NCBI RefSeq assembly: GCF_002858745.1 | Contig: NZ_PJRO01000002.1 | Location: forward strand, 218,906 to 282,905 | DNA length: 64,000 nt | Reading direction: 5' to 3' | Source: Mesorhizobium loti | GTDB taxonomy: Bacteria > Pseudomonadota > Alphaproteobacteria > Rhizobiales > Rhizobiaceae | Shown here: in pieces, positions 1 through 9,977 of the stretch | Layout: the number at the start of each line of letters is the position of its first letter | Position numbering within the stretch: position 1 is the stretch's first letter | Made by a program: the position numbers and the translations under genes | Notes under the pieces: generated by a model | Database searches by the model: none | Seen by the model: the letters and a program-made list of their open reading frames with translations, nothing else | Told to the model about the DNA's origin: nothing

Positions 1-408
1 CCGACAGCGCTCATGCACAGCCTCAAGCACTACAAGGTGCTGCACGAGCAGAACGTTATTCTTTCTGTGGTGACGGCACCGCAACCGGTCGTGCCCGACA
101 GCGAACGCGTCAAGATGGAAACCATCAACGAGCTGTTCATGCGGGTGTCCCTGACCTTCGGCTATATGGAGCAGCCCAACATTCCGAAGGCGCTGGCCAT
201 CTGCCGCAAGCAGGGCTGGAAGTTCGACATCATGACGACGTCGTTCTTCCTGTCGCGTCGTTCGCTAAAGGCTTCGCCGAATTCCGGCATGCCATTATGG
301 CAGGATCGGTTGTTCATCGGCCTTGCACGAACCGCCGCCGACGCGACCGAGTATTTCCAGATCCCGACCGGCCGTGTCGTCGAAGTTGGCACGCAGGTAA
401 CGATCTAG
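1..408 (+). CDS. kup: Kup-type low-affinity K+ transporter, C-terminal part (5' end outside window)
   Basis: The frame is open from base 1 and closes with TAG at 406-408, giving the last 135 residues of a longer protein. The visible part is the cytoplasmic C-terminal region of the KUP/HAK/KT family. It contains a segment of the type [11 protein letters not shown], a stretch around [13 protein letters not shown], and the closing block ending [12 protein letters not shown], which is characteristic of bacterial Kup. Kup proteins take up K+ with protons across the inner membrane. No membrane helices are seen because they lie upstream of the window. The stop codon lies in the TAGAGC end motif of an intergenic repeat, so the repeat supplies the end of the gene. 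Confidence 0.88.
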   Translation, partial: PTALMHSLKHYKVLHEQNVILSVVTAPQPVVPDSERVKMETINELFMRVSLTFGYMEQPNIPKALAICRKQGWKFDIMTTSFFLSRRSLKASPNSGMPLWQDRLFIGLARTAADATEYFQIPTGRVVEVGTQVTI

Positions 409-508
409 AGCAATTCCAGGAAAAGGGTGTAACGGTTTTCCGTCCGGAATTGCGTAAAAACAAAAGTCAGAGCATTTCCGCGTTTCCGTGAAAAACGGAA
501 ACGCTCTA
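409..508. repeat. Dispersed intergenic palindromic repeat, family A copy 1
   Basis: About 100 bp built of two palindromes. The first has outer arms CAATTCC/GGAATTG and inner arms GGAAAA/TTTTCC. The second is a perfect 10-bp stem GCGTTTCCGT (480-489) with ACGGAAACGC (495-504) around a 5-nt loop, ending CTCTA. Related copies lie at 5059-5145 (inverted) and 10771-10865. This resembles the short palindromic intergenic elements (RIME-like) of rhizobia. Its position after the kup stop suggests it can also act as a 3'-end hairpin. Confidence 0.8.
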
Positions 509-522
509 ACTTGGCGGAGAGG

Positions 523-1212
523 TCAAGCTGTAGCGGAGATCGCGGTTTCCAGGGCCACGATCACTTGACCGGTATCGGCCACCCAGCCGAATACATTCTC
601 GAAATTCCAGACCGAAGCCTGGCGATTGAAGTCAGGCCCTGAATGGTTCACTGCATCCTCAACCAGGATCGGCCAGAATTCGGCGAAGAAGGCATCCCGG
701 GCTGTGCTTTCCACACAGACATTGGTGGCCACGCCGGTGAAAAGCAGGTGTTGGATGTCGGCATTGCGCAGGCGCTCTTCGAGATCGGTCCCGCAAAAGC
801 CACTATAGCGGGATTTGCGAACAACCCAGTCGCCCGGCTCGGGGCTGAGAGCTTCGATGATCTGCCAGTCCCAGGTTCCGTCGACCAGCAATCTGCCACC
901 GAGTTCGGGACGCCTGCGCATCGTCGTGATGCCGAGTTCCTTGTGATAGTTCGGCGACGAGACGTCACCCGCATCGCTGAGGTCGGAGCGATAGGACATC
1001 TGGAGGTAGACAACCCTGATGCCGGCGCGTCGGCAGGCCTTCAGGAGCCGCCGGTTGGCATAGATGACGGAAGCTGCATTGGATATGTCGACGCCCGCGA
1101 GGTCGAACATGCCGCCGTTCGAAACAAAGGCGTTCTGCATATCCACCACGATCACGGCGGTCCGCTCCGGAACAATGGTCACCGGGTCCGGTCTGGTGTT
1201 CAAGCTGATCAT
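523..1212 (-). CDS. RutB-like cysteine hydrolase (isochorismatase family)
   Basis: A 229-residue protein of the isochorismatase-like hydrolase fold. The catalytic triad is visible: Asp24 in VIVVDMQNAF, Lys133 in VVRKSRYSGF and Cys166 in GVATNVCVEST. The block pattern (SPNYHKE, TMRRRPEL, GTWDWQI, RYSGF, FGWV near the end) matches RutB ureidoacrylate amidohydrolases better than generic nicotinamidases, as recalled from the E. coli protein. No other rut genes are adjacent, so the substrate is uncertain. The start at 1212 is chosen over an upstream ATG because GGAGG lies 7 nt before it and the family begins near here. The gene is monocistronic on the minus strand. Confidence 0.8.
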   Translation of the reverse strand: MISLNTRPDPVTIVPERTAVIVVDMQNAFVSNGGMFDLAGVDISNAASVIYANRRLLKACRRAGIRVVYLQMSYRSDLSDAGDVSSPNYHKELGITTMRRRPELGGRLLVDGTWDWQIIEALSPEPGDWVVRKSRYSGFCGTDLEERLRNADIQHLLFTGVATNVCVESTARDAFFAEFWPILVEDAVNHSGPDFNRQASVWNFENVFGWVADTGQVIVALETAISATA

Positions 1213-1398
1213 CGATGCCTCCAAGATGACGCGCAGGTTAGCAAACGAATTTGCCGTGGGGAAAGACCGGAAGTCGATCGAATACCATGCCGGGTTTTCG
1301 GCACTCACCTCACTCAGTATTCACCGATGGCGGCGGATCACCGCGTTGACAGCGAAGGCCGCGTCGACAACTCTCCGCCCTTATTTCGCGGGGGCACC

Positions 1399-1560
1399 AT
1401 GCACGCCTTGCTCAAACACTGCACGGTTCTAATCAGAACCACGGTCATCGCTGCTCTGCCGATGGGTGCCATGGCCAGGGAAACCGTGCTGACACCGGAA
1501 AACGGCATTGCTGGCACGCTCGATCTGCCCGATGACTGGTTCGGTTGTAGCCGCTGGTGA
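1399..1560 (+). pseudogene. Truncated secreted-protein N-terminus, possibly an alpha/beta hydrolase remnant
   Basis: A 53-codon frame whose first ~27 residues look like a signal peptide (basic start, hydrophobic run, GAMA then RE). It continues with a stretch of the type LTPENGIAGTLDLPDD, which resembles the first beta strand after the signal peptide of secreted alpha/beta hydrolases. The frame then stops at TGA (1558-1560), and no catalytic region follows. Its TGA overlaps the GTG start of the next gene (GTGA). It may be a gene remnant, a short translated leader for the monooxygenase, or chance. The family assignment is inference only. Confidence 0.35.
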
Positions 1561-2816
1561 GTGCCTCTCTCGACATCGCAATCGCTGGCGCCGGTCCGGC
1601 CGGCCTCGCTGCAGCGCTCTACCTTCATCGTGCTGGCCATCGCGTAACCATCTTCGAGCGTTTCGGCGAGCCGTCGCCTGTAGGCTCCGGCCTCATCCTG
1701 CAGCCGACAGGGCTGACGGTGCTCGCCGATCTCGGCCTGCTCGACGCAATCCTCGCACTCGGCAGCCGTATCGAGCGTCTGCATGGCGCTGATGTCGCCA
1801 GCGGCCACACGGTGCTCGATGTGCGCTATGATGCGAGGCCGGGTGGTCGTTTTGGCCTTGCCGTGCACCGCGCGGCTCTGTTCGGCGTACTCTATGGTGC
1901 CGTGCGGGAAGCCGGCATCGCCATCGAGACCGGTATCGAACTGGACGAGTTGGACACTGCTGAGCGTGTTCGCCTGGTCTGTGGTGATGGCCGCGACATT
2001 GGCCCGTTCGACCTCGTTGTCGATGCTTCCGGTTCACGCTCCAAGTTGCGCCGCCATGTGATTACGCCAACCGAGCCGCGCCCGCTTGCCTATGGTGCCT
2101 TCTGGGCTTCACTCAGCTGGCGCGGCGAGGGGTTTGACGAACATGCACTCACCCAGCGCTATGACCGCGCCTCGGTGATGATCGGCGTGTTGCCGATCGG
2201 TCGTTCAGAACCAGGCAGCGACAAGATGGCGGCCTTCTTCTGGAGCCTCAAGCCGGAGGATGCCGAGGCTGTGCGGATGAAGGGACTGGAGGCGTGGAAG
2301 CAACGGGTGCTCTCGTTGTGGCCGGCCTGCGCAACCTACCTGGCGCAGATCGACAGCTTCGACCAATTGACGCTTGCCCGCTACGGTCATCATACGCTGA
2401 AGGTTCCGGTCGGCCGGCGGCTTGCGATCATCGGCGATGCCGCACACTCGACGAGCCCGCAGCTCGGACAGGGCGCCAATATGGCGTTGCTGGACGCAGC
2501 GGCATTAAGCTACGCATTCAAAACGAGCAGTGGTGTCGAGGATGCGCTGGCGGCTTATGCCAACGCGCGGCGGTGGCATGTGCGCACCTTCCAGGCGCTC
2601 TCCTTGATGTTCACGCCTTTCTACCAGTCGGATTCGGTGTTTCTGCCGTTCATGCGCGACCGGCTGGTTGCCATTGCGGCGCAGGTACCACCCGTGCCGC
2701 AGATGCTGGCCTCGATGGTGGCCGGAACGATGGTCGATCCACTCCGGCCAATCGGCCTTGCCGAACCGGACTGGGACAAGATCAACTCCGGCCCCGCTGT
2801 CGTGGCAGCTGTTTAG
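1557..2816 (+). CDS. FAD-dependent monooxygenase (PHBH/UbiH-like)
   Basis: A 419-residue group A flavoprotein hydroxylase. The N-terminal Rossmann motif reads IAGAGPAGLAAALYLHRAG, followed by an acidic/basic FER end of strand 2. The middle has the LVVDASGSRSKLRR segment. The FAD-ribityl GD motif near residue 290 reads AIIGDAAHSTSPQLGQGANM. Such enzymes use NAD(P)H and O2 to hydroxylate aromatic or related substrates in the cytoplasm, and the substrate cannot be told from sequence. The start is GTG, overlapping the stop of the short upstream frame, and no strong ribosome binding site is seen. It converges with the MFS gene, and the two stops overlap by 4 nt. Confidence 0.85.
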   Translation: MSASLDIAIAGAGPAGLAAALYLHRAGHRVTIFERFGEPSPVGSGLILQPTGLTVLADLGLLDAILALGSRIERLHGADVASGHTVLDVRYDARPGGRFGLAVHRAALFGVLYGAVREAGIAIETGIELDELDTAERVRLVCGDGRDIGPFDLVVDASGSRSKLRRHVITPTEPRPLAYGAFWASLSWRGEGFDEHALTQRYDRASVMIGVLPIGRSEPGSDKMAAFFWSLKPEDAEAVRMKGLEAWKQRVLSLWPACATYLAQIDSFDQLTLARYGHHTLKVPVGRRLAIIGDAAHSTSPQLGQGANMALLDAAALSYAFKTSSGVEDALAAYANARRWHVRTFQALSLMFTPFYQSDSVFLPFMRDRLVAIAAQVPPVPQMLASMVAGTMVDPLRPIGLAEPDWDKINSGPAVVAAV

Positions 2817-3997
2817 CAGCGGGCTGCTACGGCCACAGGTACGAGTGCCTGCCTCTGTTCGCGGCGAATGGCGACTGCGGCGATGGCCAGCGCCAGCACT
2901 GGCGACAGAGCGGCGAAAAGAGGCACGGCGGCCAGGCCCGGACCGTGGTCGATGACCAGGCCCAGCAGCCAGGCGCCCAGCGCGTTGCCAAGGTTGAAGG
3001 CTGCGATGTTGAAGGACGAGACCAGGCTCTGGCCTCCACCAGCCTTGCCGAGCACCCAGAGCTGCAGCGGCGCCACCGTGGCGAAGCCGACCGCGCCGAG
3101 CAGGCCGACGAAGACCACGGCAGCAACCTGCTGATGAATGGCTGCGGCCATTGCCACCAACGTCAGTGCCAAAACCGCCAACGTGCCGATGACGGTCGCG
3201 GTCAGCCGTTTGTCGGCGAGCTTGCCGCCGAGCAAATTGCCGACGAGCAAGCCGCCGCCGAAGACCAGCAGGATGGGGGAAACCGCCGCTTCCGGGAAGC
3301 CCGCGACCTGGGTCAGCAAAGGCGCGATGTAGGTAAAGGCACCGAAGACACCAATCCAGGACAGGACAGTGACAGCAAGTCCAACAAGTACAGCGGGCCG
3401 CATCAGAACGGAGAGGCTGCCGCTGTCTTCGGCGCCAGCCTCATCTGCCGGCAAGCGCCTGGGCACCAGGAACTGGATGACGGCAAATGCGACAACTCCA
3501 ATCAGTGTCACTGCCCAGAATGTGGAGCGCCAGCCATAATGCTGGCCAAGCCAGGTGCCGAAAGGCACGCCGAGGATGTTGGCGGCAGTGAGGCCGGTGA
3601 ACATCACGGCGATCGCCGTCGCCTTCTTGTCTCTTGCCACCAGGCTGGTGGCAACCACCGAGCCGACACCGAAGAAGGTGGCGTGCGCGAAGGCGGTGAC
3701 GACGCGGGCCGCCATCAGCGTCCGGTAGTCCGGCGCCAGCGCACAGGCGGCGTTGCCGAGCGTAAACACCACCATCAGTGCCAGCAGCAATGGTTTCTTT
3801 GGCAGCTTCGCTGTGGCTATGCCGAGCAGCGGGGCTCCCAGCACGACGCCGAAAGCGTAGCCGGAGATCAGCAGTCCGGCGGCGGGGATGGAGACGCCGA
3901 GGTCCTTCCCGACATCGATCAGCAGACCCATGATGACGAATTCGGTGACGCCGATGCCGAAGGCACCAGCGGTCAGGGCATAAAGAGCTAGGGGCAT
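2813..3997 (-). CDS. MFS transporter, YdhP/AraJ-like DHA1 family
   Basis: A 394-residue membrane protein with about 12 hydrophobic helices. The N-terminus (GAFGIGVTEFVIMGLL), SIPAAGLLISGYA, the APDYRTLMAAR block, and the C-terminal half with SSFNIAAFNLGNALGAWLLG match the YdhP/AraJ branch of drug:H+ antiporters. It is probably an inner-membrane efflux carrier with unknown substrate. The start at 3997 (MPLALYAL) is preferred over the upstream ATG at 4051 because the family begins at this point. A LysR gene is divergently transcribed from the other side of a ~110-bp gap, the usual layout for a regulator of its neighbour. Confidence 0.85.
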   Translation of the reverse strand: MPLALYALTAGAFGIGVTEFVIMGLLIDVGKDLGVSIPAAGLLISGYAFGVVLGAPLLGIATAKLPKKPLLLALMVVFTLGNAACALAPDYRTLMAARVVTAFAHATFFGVGSVVATSLVARDKKATAIAVMFTGLTAANILGVPFGTWLGQHYGWRSTFWAVTLIGVVAFAVIQFLVPRRLPADEAGAEDSGSLSVLMRPAVLVGLAVTVLSWIGVFGAFTYIAPLLTQVAGFPEAAVSPILLVFGGGLLVGNLLGGKLADKRLTATVIGTLAVLALTLVAMAAAIHQQVAAVVFVGLLGAVGFATVAPLQLWVLGKAGGGQSLVSSFNIAAFNLGNALGAWLLGLVIDHGPGLAAVPLFAALSPVLALAIAAVAIRREQRQALVPVAVAARC

Positions 3998-4108
3998 GAC
4001 AAGAGTTTCCGGTTGCGCGGAGCGTTCGCACCGGAAAATGGACAGGCTCACCGTCGTGAACTAGACTGCTATCAGGCAAAACATTCATGAATTGATTTCA
4101 CAAACGAC

Positions 4109-5023
4109 ATGGCATCTTCTCGCATCGATACCAATCGTCTGGGCGAAATGGATGTTTTTGTGCGCGTGGTGGAGCTGTGCGGTTTTTCGCCGGCGGCAAG
4201 AGCGCTGAGACTGTCGCCGTCGGCCGTCAGCAAGCTGATCGCACGGCTGGAAGCGCGCCTTGGCACACGGTTGTTCAACCGCTCGACCCGCAAGCTTGCG
4301 CTGACCGCCGAAGGCAACATCTTTTACGAGCGCTGTGTGCGTATTCTCGCCGATGTCGACGGCGCCGAACGCGAAGCGGCGGCAGGTGCCGTGCCGCGTG
4401 GACGCCTGAGAATCAACTGCAACATCGCATTCTCGCAATGGATGCTCACCCCGATCCTGCCGGAGTTCCTGGCGCGATATCCTGAGATCGTGCTCGATCT
4501 TGTTGTTTCCGACGTCGTGGTGGATCTGTTGCAGGAACACGCTGATGTGGCGATCCGCATCGGTCCGCTTGCCAATTCCAGTTTGATCGCGCGGAAGCTG
4601 GGGGAGAGCAGGGCGATTGTGGTGGCTTCACCTGCCTATCTGGAGCGCGCTGGCACGCCACGAACGCCGGCAGATCTCGCCAACCACAATCTGCTCGGCT
4701 TCGGCTTTTCACGGTTGATCGAGGGTTGGCCATTCCTCGACGAAAACGGGCAGGTGGTGCGCATCACGCCGCAAGGCAATGCGCTGGTCAGCGATGGCGA
4801 CACCATGAGGCGCCTGGCCGTTGCCGGTGTCGGCATTGCTCGCACTGCGCGCTTCCAGATGGAAGAAGACTTCGCCGCCGGCCGCCTTGTGCCGCTGCTG
4901 GAGGACTACAGCCCTGGCGAGGTCGAGCCGATCCACGCCGTCTATGTCGGGCAGGGCGGCGTGCTGCCGGCGCGCGTGCGCGCCTTTCTCGATTTCGTCG
5001 CCGAGAAGGTGAGGGTGAGGTAA
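4109..5023 (+). CDS. LysR-family transcriptional regulator
   Basis: A 304-residue protein. The N-terminal winged helix-turn-helix (about residues 12-70) reads MDVFVRVVELCGFSPAARAL, followed by SPSAVSKLIARLEARLGTRLFNRSTRKLALTAEG in pieces. The C-terminal periplasmic-binding-like effector domain has the RLRINC start and the ADVAIRIGPLANSSLIARKL block of the CrgA/DmlR-like subgroup. It is divergent from the MFS exporter and is inferred to regulate it and itself. An 8-bp palindrome TTCATGAA (4084-4091) sits in the shared intergenic region and could be part of an operator. An alternative start exists at ATG 4148. Confidence 0.88.
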   Translation: MASSRIDTNRLGEMDVFVRVVELCGFSPAARALRLSPSAVSKLIARLEARLGTRLFNRSTRKLALTAEGNIFYERCVRILADVDGAEREAAAGAVPRGRLRINCNIAFSQWMLTPILPEFLARYPEIVLDLVVSDVVVDLLQEHADVAIRIGPLANSSLIARKLGESRAIVVASPAYLERAGTPRTPADLANHNLLGFGFSRLIEGWPFLDENGQVVRITPQGNALVSDGDTMRRLAVAGVGIARTARFQMEEDFAAGRLVPLLEDYSPGEVEPIHAVYVGQGGVLPARVRAFLDFVAEKVRVR

Positions 5024-5058
5024 GAGCGCCCGCGTTGAAATGTTGGCGCCGCCCTCCT

Positions 5059-5145
5059 AGAGCGTTTCCGCTTTTCGCAGAAACGCTCTAGCTCTTTTGT
5101 TTACGCAATTCCGGACGCAAAACCGCTGCGCACTTTGCCTGCTCT
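5059..5145. repeat. Dispersed intergenic palindromic repeat, family A copy 2 (inverted)
   Basis: It begins TAGAGCGTTTCCG and contains the hairpin AGAGCGTTTC...GAAACGCTCT, then CAATTCCGGACG and GCAAAACC, ending in GCTCTA. It is the reverse-oriented counterpart of the element at 409-508, shortened at the CAATTCC end. It lies between the convergent LysR and acetyltransferase genes, and its last bases reach the stop codon of the acetyltransferase. Confidence 0.72.
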
Positions 5146-5866
5146 AATATATCCGTAACGTCGCCCCGCGTTGGTGCAGCCCCAACCTTGCCGCCACACG
5201 TTGCGACGAGAAATTGGTGCGGTCAGTGCTGTAGAAGAGAGTTCGGTGCCGCAAGGACGGCAATTGCGTCCAGGCGGCGGTCACCGCCGCGCCGAAGCCC
5301 TGGCTGCGGAACGCTTTCATGGTGGTCACGCCGATCTCGGCCCCTACATCCGACAGCCGCGCGGCAAAGGCGATCGAAGCGATCTCGCCCTCGACGAGGG
5401 CCATGCACCAGGGCGACCAGAAATCTTGCGTGCCGTGGAATCCGACCTCGGTCAGGTTTTTGGGCATGCCGCCTTTCGCGAATGACTGCAGCAGGTTGCG
5501 TCCTTCGTCGCTTTCGCTGGTGACGATACGCGTGCGGGGAGAAAGGGGCAGCCGATGCGGCAGCTCGTAGATCAGGCCGAAATTGTGTCTTGCTGGCGCA
5601 AGCGCCTGCAAGTAGCGGTCGAGGTGTCTTGGCGTAGCAGTGTGTGTGAAAACTGGTTCGGTGGATGCAAGGCGTCGAAGCTCAGCGGCAACGCTCTCAT
5701 TCACGTCGACGCCTATGCCGAACATGTTGCCCTCGATGGAGCCTGCCAACCAGAAACGGGGGCCGGGCGAGCGGTCCGGGTCATTCTCCAGTTCGATGCG
5801 CAGATTTTGATCCAGACGAAAAAGCGTACGGTAGTCGAGGTCGAGCCAGGGTGTTTTATGCTGCAT
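5144..5866 (-). CDS. GNAT-family N-acetyltransferase (atypical)
   Basis: A 240-residue protein. The C-terminal third carries the acetyl-CoA binding pattern of GNAT enzymes: EIGVTTMKAFRSQGFGAAVTAAW (in parts), with the RSQGFG version of the R/Q-x-x-G-x-G/A loop, then a strand and SSQRVAARLGL. The first ~120 residues are poorly conserved and I recognise no domain there. The substrate is unknown. The start at 5866 was chosen since residues before it look unstructured, but an ATG at 5914 is possible. Its stop codon lies at the edge of the neighbouring intergenic repeat. Confidence 0.65.
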   Translation of the reverse strand: MQHKTPWLDLDYRTLFRLDQNLRIELENDPDRSPGPRFWLAGSIEGNMFGIGVDVNESVAAELRRLASTEPVFTHTATPRHLDRYLQALAPARHNFGLIYELPHRLPLSPRTRIVTSESDEGRNLLQSFAKGGMPKNLTEVGFHGTQDFWSPWCMALVEGEIASIAFAARLSDVGAEIGVTTMKAFRSQGFGAAVTAAWTQLPSLRHRTLFYSTDRTNFSSQRVAARLGLHQRGATLRIY

Positions 5867-6016
5867 GTTGGTCAGGCTAGGGGCCGGTCTTGCGCATGTC
5901 GAGCCCATCGGCATCCCGATGTCGGAAGCGATACCTGCGAATGGACTTCATATCCGGCCGATGCGCAATTTTGGTCGAGCGGGATTGACGGGGTCACTTC
6001 CTGTTGTTAAAGCCGA

Positions 6017-6036
6017 ACCGTAACGTACGGTACGGT
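6017..6036. promoter_or_regulatory. Probable TetR operator
   Basis: Two adjoining 10-bp arms, ACCGTAACGT and ACGGTACGGT, match in 9 of 10 positions as an inverted repeat. A further partial direct copy (GGTAACGGTT) follows. The site ends 10 nt before the start of the TetR gene, so a bound dimer would block its own transcription and that of ilvC behind it. This is inferred from symmetry and position. Confidence 0.6.
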
Positions 6037-6046
6037 AACGGTTAGC

Positions 6047-7761
<1,715 letters not shown>

Positions 7762-7863
7762 CAATTCTGCCTTGCGCTCCATGCCGATGGATCGGCGTGG
7801 AGCGTGGGGATGCACCAGCATCCGCGATGACATCCTCAAGTAATGTTCAGGGGCAAAAGTCCA

Positions 7864-7892
7864 GGCCGGCGAATCACTTCGCCGGCCTTTTT
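7864..7892 (+). terminator. Rho-independent terminator after ilvC
   Basis: A perfect 10-bp stem GGCCGGCGAA / TTCGCCGGCC with a 4-nt loop is followed directly by five T residues. It lies about 100 bp past the ilvC stop. Confidence 0.85.
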
Positions 7893-8065
7893 CATGTGCC
7901 ATTCCGGCACGGATCCAACTGGCATGAAGGTCGCTTGTCGTCTGGTGGCGCGGGCCGCAGTCCAGAAATGGACGCGGGCGGCAAAGTGGCGGTTGCCGCT
8001 TTGCCGCGGCCAACAGTTCCGTACCGATTCGACCGGTCCCGCGGGGGGCTCCGGCGGCGGTGCGA

Positions 8066-8096
8066 GAGCCGGCGCGGCGGGGGGCCGCGCCGGCTC
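8066..8096 (-). terminator. GC-only hairpin, probable 3' end of the BA14K gene
   Basis: A perfect 13-bp stem GAGCCGGCGCGGC / GCCGCGCCGGCTC has a five-G loop, 23 bp past the stop of the minus-strand gene at 8119. No T-run follows on either strand, so it is a stabilising or weakly terminating hairpin rather than a textbook terminator. The rest of 7893-8118 shows no gene. Confidence 0.5.
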
Positions 8097-8118
8097 AGTC
8101 AATTAACCGATCAGCGTC

Positions 8119-8679
8119 TCAATAGCGGTAGGGCGAAACGCATTCCCGGCGCGGTCCGTAATTGGGCTGGAAGGTGTTGTCCCAGGCCCGATACGAGCGA
8201 TAGCGCGAATAACACCATTGCACATGACCGGATGCACGTGGTGCGCGGTAGATGCGTGGACGCGGCCGATAATAGTAGTCGTCATAGAGCATCCCGGAGC
8301 CGAGCAGGCCGAGGCCCAGATAGACGCCCGAATTGTTCCAGCTGCGACGATGATGACGAGGATAACGCCAGCCGTCGTCGCGCCAGCCGCGACGCCAACC
8401 GCGGTCTCCGCGCCAGCCATCGCCGCGCCAATGGCGGCCACCCCGCCAGCCGCGATCGCCGCGCCAACCGTCGCCGCGCCAGCCGCGGCGCCATTCATAG
8501 CTGTTGCCACCACGGTCGTTGCCGCCGGCCCAGCTGTCGCGAACCTTCAGCACGTCGGTTTGGACGGGACTGGCAGGCATGGCCGGTGCGAGCATTGGAA
8601 CAGAAAAGGCCGGCGCCGAAAGGCCGACGAGCAGGCCGAGCGTCACGAGCCCGGTACGGAAGTTGATGAGCCGTTTCAT
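8119..8679 (-). CDS. BA14K-family secreted protein with Trp/Arg/Gly repeats
   Basis: A 186-residue exported protein. Residues 1-~27 form a signal peptide (MKRL, then a hydrophobic run ending in SAPAFS). A middle region of about residues 50-105 is a low-complexity tandem repeat built from GWRGDRGW-like units, very rich in Arg, Gly and Trp. The C-terminal ~40 residues have the BA14K signature: HVQWCYSRYRSYRAWDNTFQ and GPRREC.SPY, with two Cys. BA14K proteins occur in Brucella, Mesorhizobium and relatives as small surface or lectin-like antigens of unclear role. The start at 8679 is chosen because GGAGAG lies just before it, inside what would be coding for the ATG at 8691. Confidence 0.85.
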   Translation of the reverse strand: MKRLINFRTGLVTLGLLVGLSAPAFSVPMLAPAMPASPVQTDVLKVRDSWAGGNDRGGNSYEWRRGWRGDGWRGDRGWRGGRHWRGDGWRGDRGWRRGWRDDGWRYPRHHRRSWNNSGVYLGLGLLGSGMLYDDYYYRPRPRIYRAPRASGHVQWCYSRYRSYRAWDNTFQPNYGPRRECVSPYRY

Positions 8680-8865
8680 AACACTCTCCATAAACCACAG
8701 GCCCCGCGCCCTTGGATTCCGAGGGAGGACGCGACAATGGGCTTCGGTCCATGAACGGGCGATGAATAGAAAGGTTTCATCAACTATTCCAAACGGCTTG
8801 TCGCGTCTCGTTATCGAACAGGTTCAGCCTTGTCTTTGGTGCGGCTTGCAGGCAAAGCTCATGTC

Positions 8866-9975
8866 ATGTCGCTGCGCCTCGCCACCTTCAATGTCGAGAA
8901 CCTGATGAACAGGTTCGATTTTTCGGGCTACCGCAACCAGCTCAACGAAGACCGTACGCTGGCGCTCTTCGATATCCGCAGCGAGGCCGAATACCGGCAG
9001 CTCGAACAGGCGCGGGTGATTGCCCATTCCGACGACACCCGCCAGCTCACGGCCCTGGCGATCGCCGCGACACGGGCCGACATCATCTGCCTGCAGGAGG
9101 TGGATAACATCGAGGCTTTGAAAGCCTTCGAATATGGCTATCTGTTCAAGATGGTGGGCGAGGGCTATCGCCAGAAATACACTACTGACGGCAACGATTC
9201 CCGCGGCATCGACGTCGCCGTGATGATGCGCACCGAAACCGCGCATGGCCAGCCGATCGACTTCGTGCGCATGACCAGCCACGCCTATGTCACCTTTGAG
9301 CAATTCGGCCTGTTCACGCCGGAGCTCGCGGCACTCGGTTATGAGGCCAACGAACGCATCTTCCGGCGCGATTGCCTGGAAATCGACGTTGCCGTTGGTG
9401 GCGTGCCGTTGACGCTTTATCTGGTGCATTTCAAGTCGATGGGACCGCCCCGCAACGGGCTGGACGGTCGCGCCGCAACCATGCCGCTGCGCAACGCGGA
9501 AGCGCGCGCGGTGCGCCGCATCATCGAGCAGCGCTTCGGTGCCGAACATGCCGCCGACAAGCGCTGGGCGATCTGCGGCGACATGAACGACTATCGCCAT
9601 CGCGTCCTGATCGGTGGCGACGCCCATGCCGGTTATAATTTTCAGCCAGTGGCGGAAACTGAATCCTGCCTGAATGTTTTCCTGGCGGACGGTTTTGCCG
9701 AGAATATCGTCGAGCGGCGTCCCGAAATGGATCGCTGGACGCTCTATCATACGCGTGGGCCACAGGAGCGGCATCTGTGCCAGCTCGATTATATCCTGTT
9801 GTCCAAGGGGCTGTCTGCACGCAATGCGGCCATTCCCGACATCATCCGCAACGGCCAGCCCTGGCGCACGCCATTCCCGCCTGGCCAGGAGATCGAGCGT
9901 TTTCCACGCATCGGATGGGACAGGCCGAAGGCTTCCGACCATTGTCCGGTAGCGGTCACGCTGGATCTCGTCTGA
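8866..9975 (+). CDS. Endonuclease/exonuclease/phosphatase-family protein
   Basis: A 369-residue protein of the DNase I/exonuclease III-like fold. Metal and catalytic blocks appear in order: LATFNVENL at the N-terminus, DIICLQEVDN, LVHFKS, ICGDMNDY, QLDYILLS and the final SDHCPV with the catalytic His. Members cleave phosphodiesters in DNA, lipids or inositol phosphates, and no signal peptide is seen, so this one is probably cytoplasmic. The substrate is unknown. The start at ATG 8866 begins directly before the fold; an upstream TTG at 8830 is less likely. The next gene starts 2 nt after the stop, so the two are probably co-translated. Confidence 0.85.
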   Translation: MSLRLATFNVENLMNRFDFSGYRNQLNEDRTLALFDIRSEAEYRQLEQARVIAHSDDTRQLTALAIAATRADIICLQEVDNIEALKAFEYGYLFKMVGEGYRQKYTTDGNDSRGIDVAVMMRTETAHGQPIDFVRMTSHAYVTFEQFGLFTPELAALGYEANERIFRRDCLEIDVAVGGVPLTLYLVHFKSMGPPRNGLDGRAATMPLRNAEARAVRRIIEQRFGAEHAADKRWAICGDMNDYRHRVLIGGDAHAGYNFQPVAETESCLNVFLADGFAENIVERRPEMDRWTLYHTRGPQERHLCQLDYILLSKGLSARNAAIPDIIRNGQPWRTPFPPGQEIERFPRIGWDRPKASDHCPVAVTLDLV

Positions 9976-9977
9976 GA

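Noticed and set aside
643..1398. Long plus-strand open frame opposite the RutB-like gene
   Set aside because: It is the antisense shadow of the hydrolase in GC-rich DNA and has no family resemblance; only its end, past the hydrolase start, was kept as a possible remnant.
2294..3991. 565-codon plus-strand frame across the monooxygenase end and the MFS gene
   Set aside because: Its composition is Gly/Gln/His-rich without any domain, and it is antisense to a clear MFS transporter.
8290..8500. Repetitive CGCGCCAGCCG tract considered as a CRISPR-like or intergenic repeat
   Set aside because: The periodicity is explained by the amino acid repeats of the BA14K gene in frame, with no spacers.
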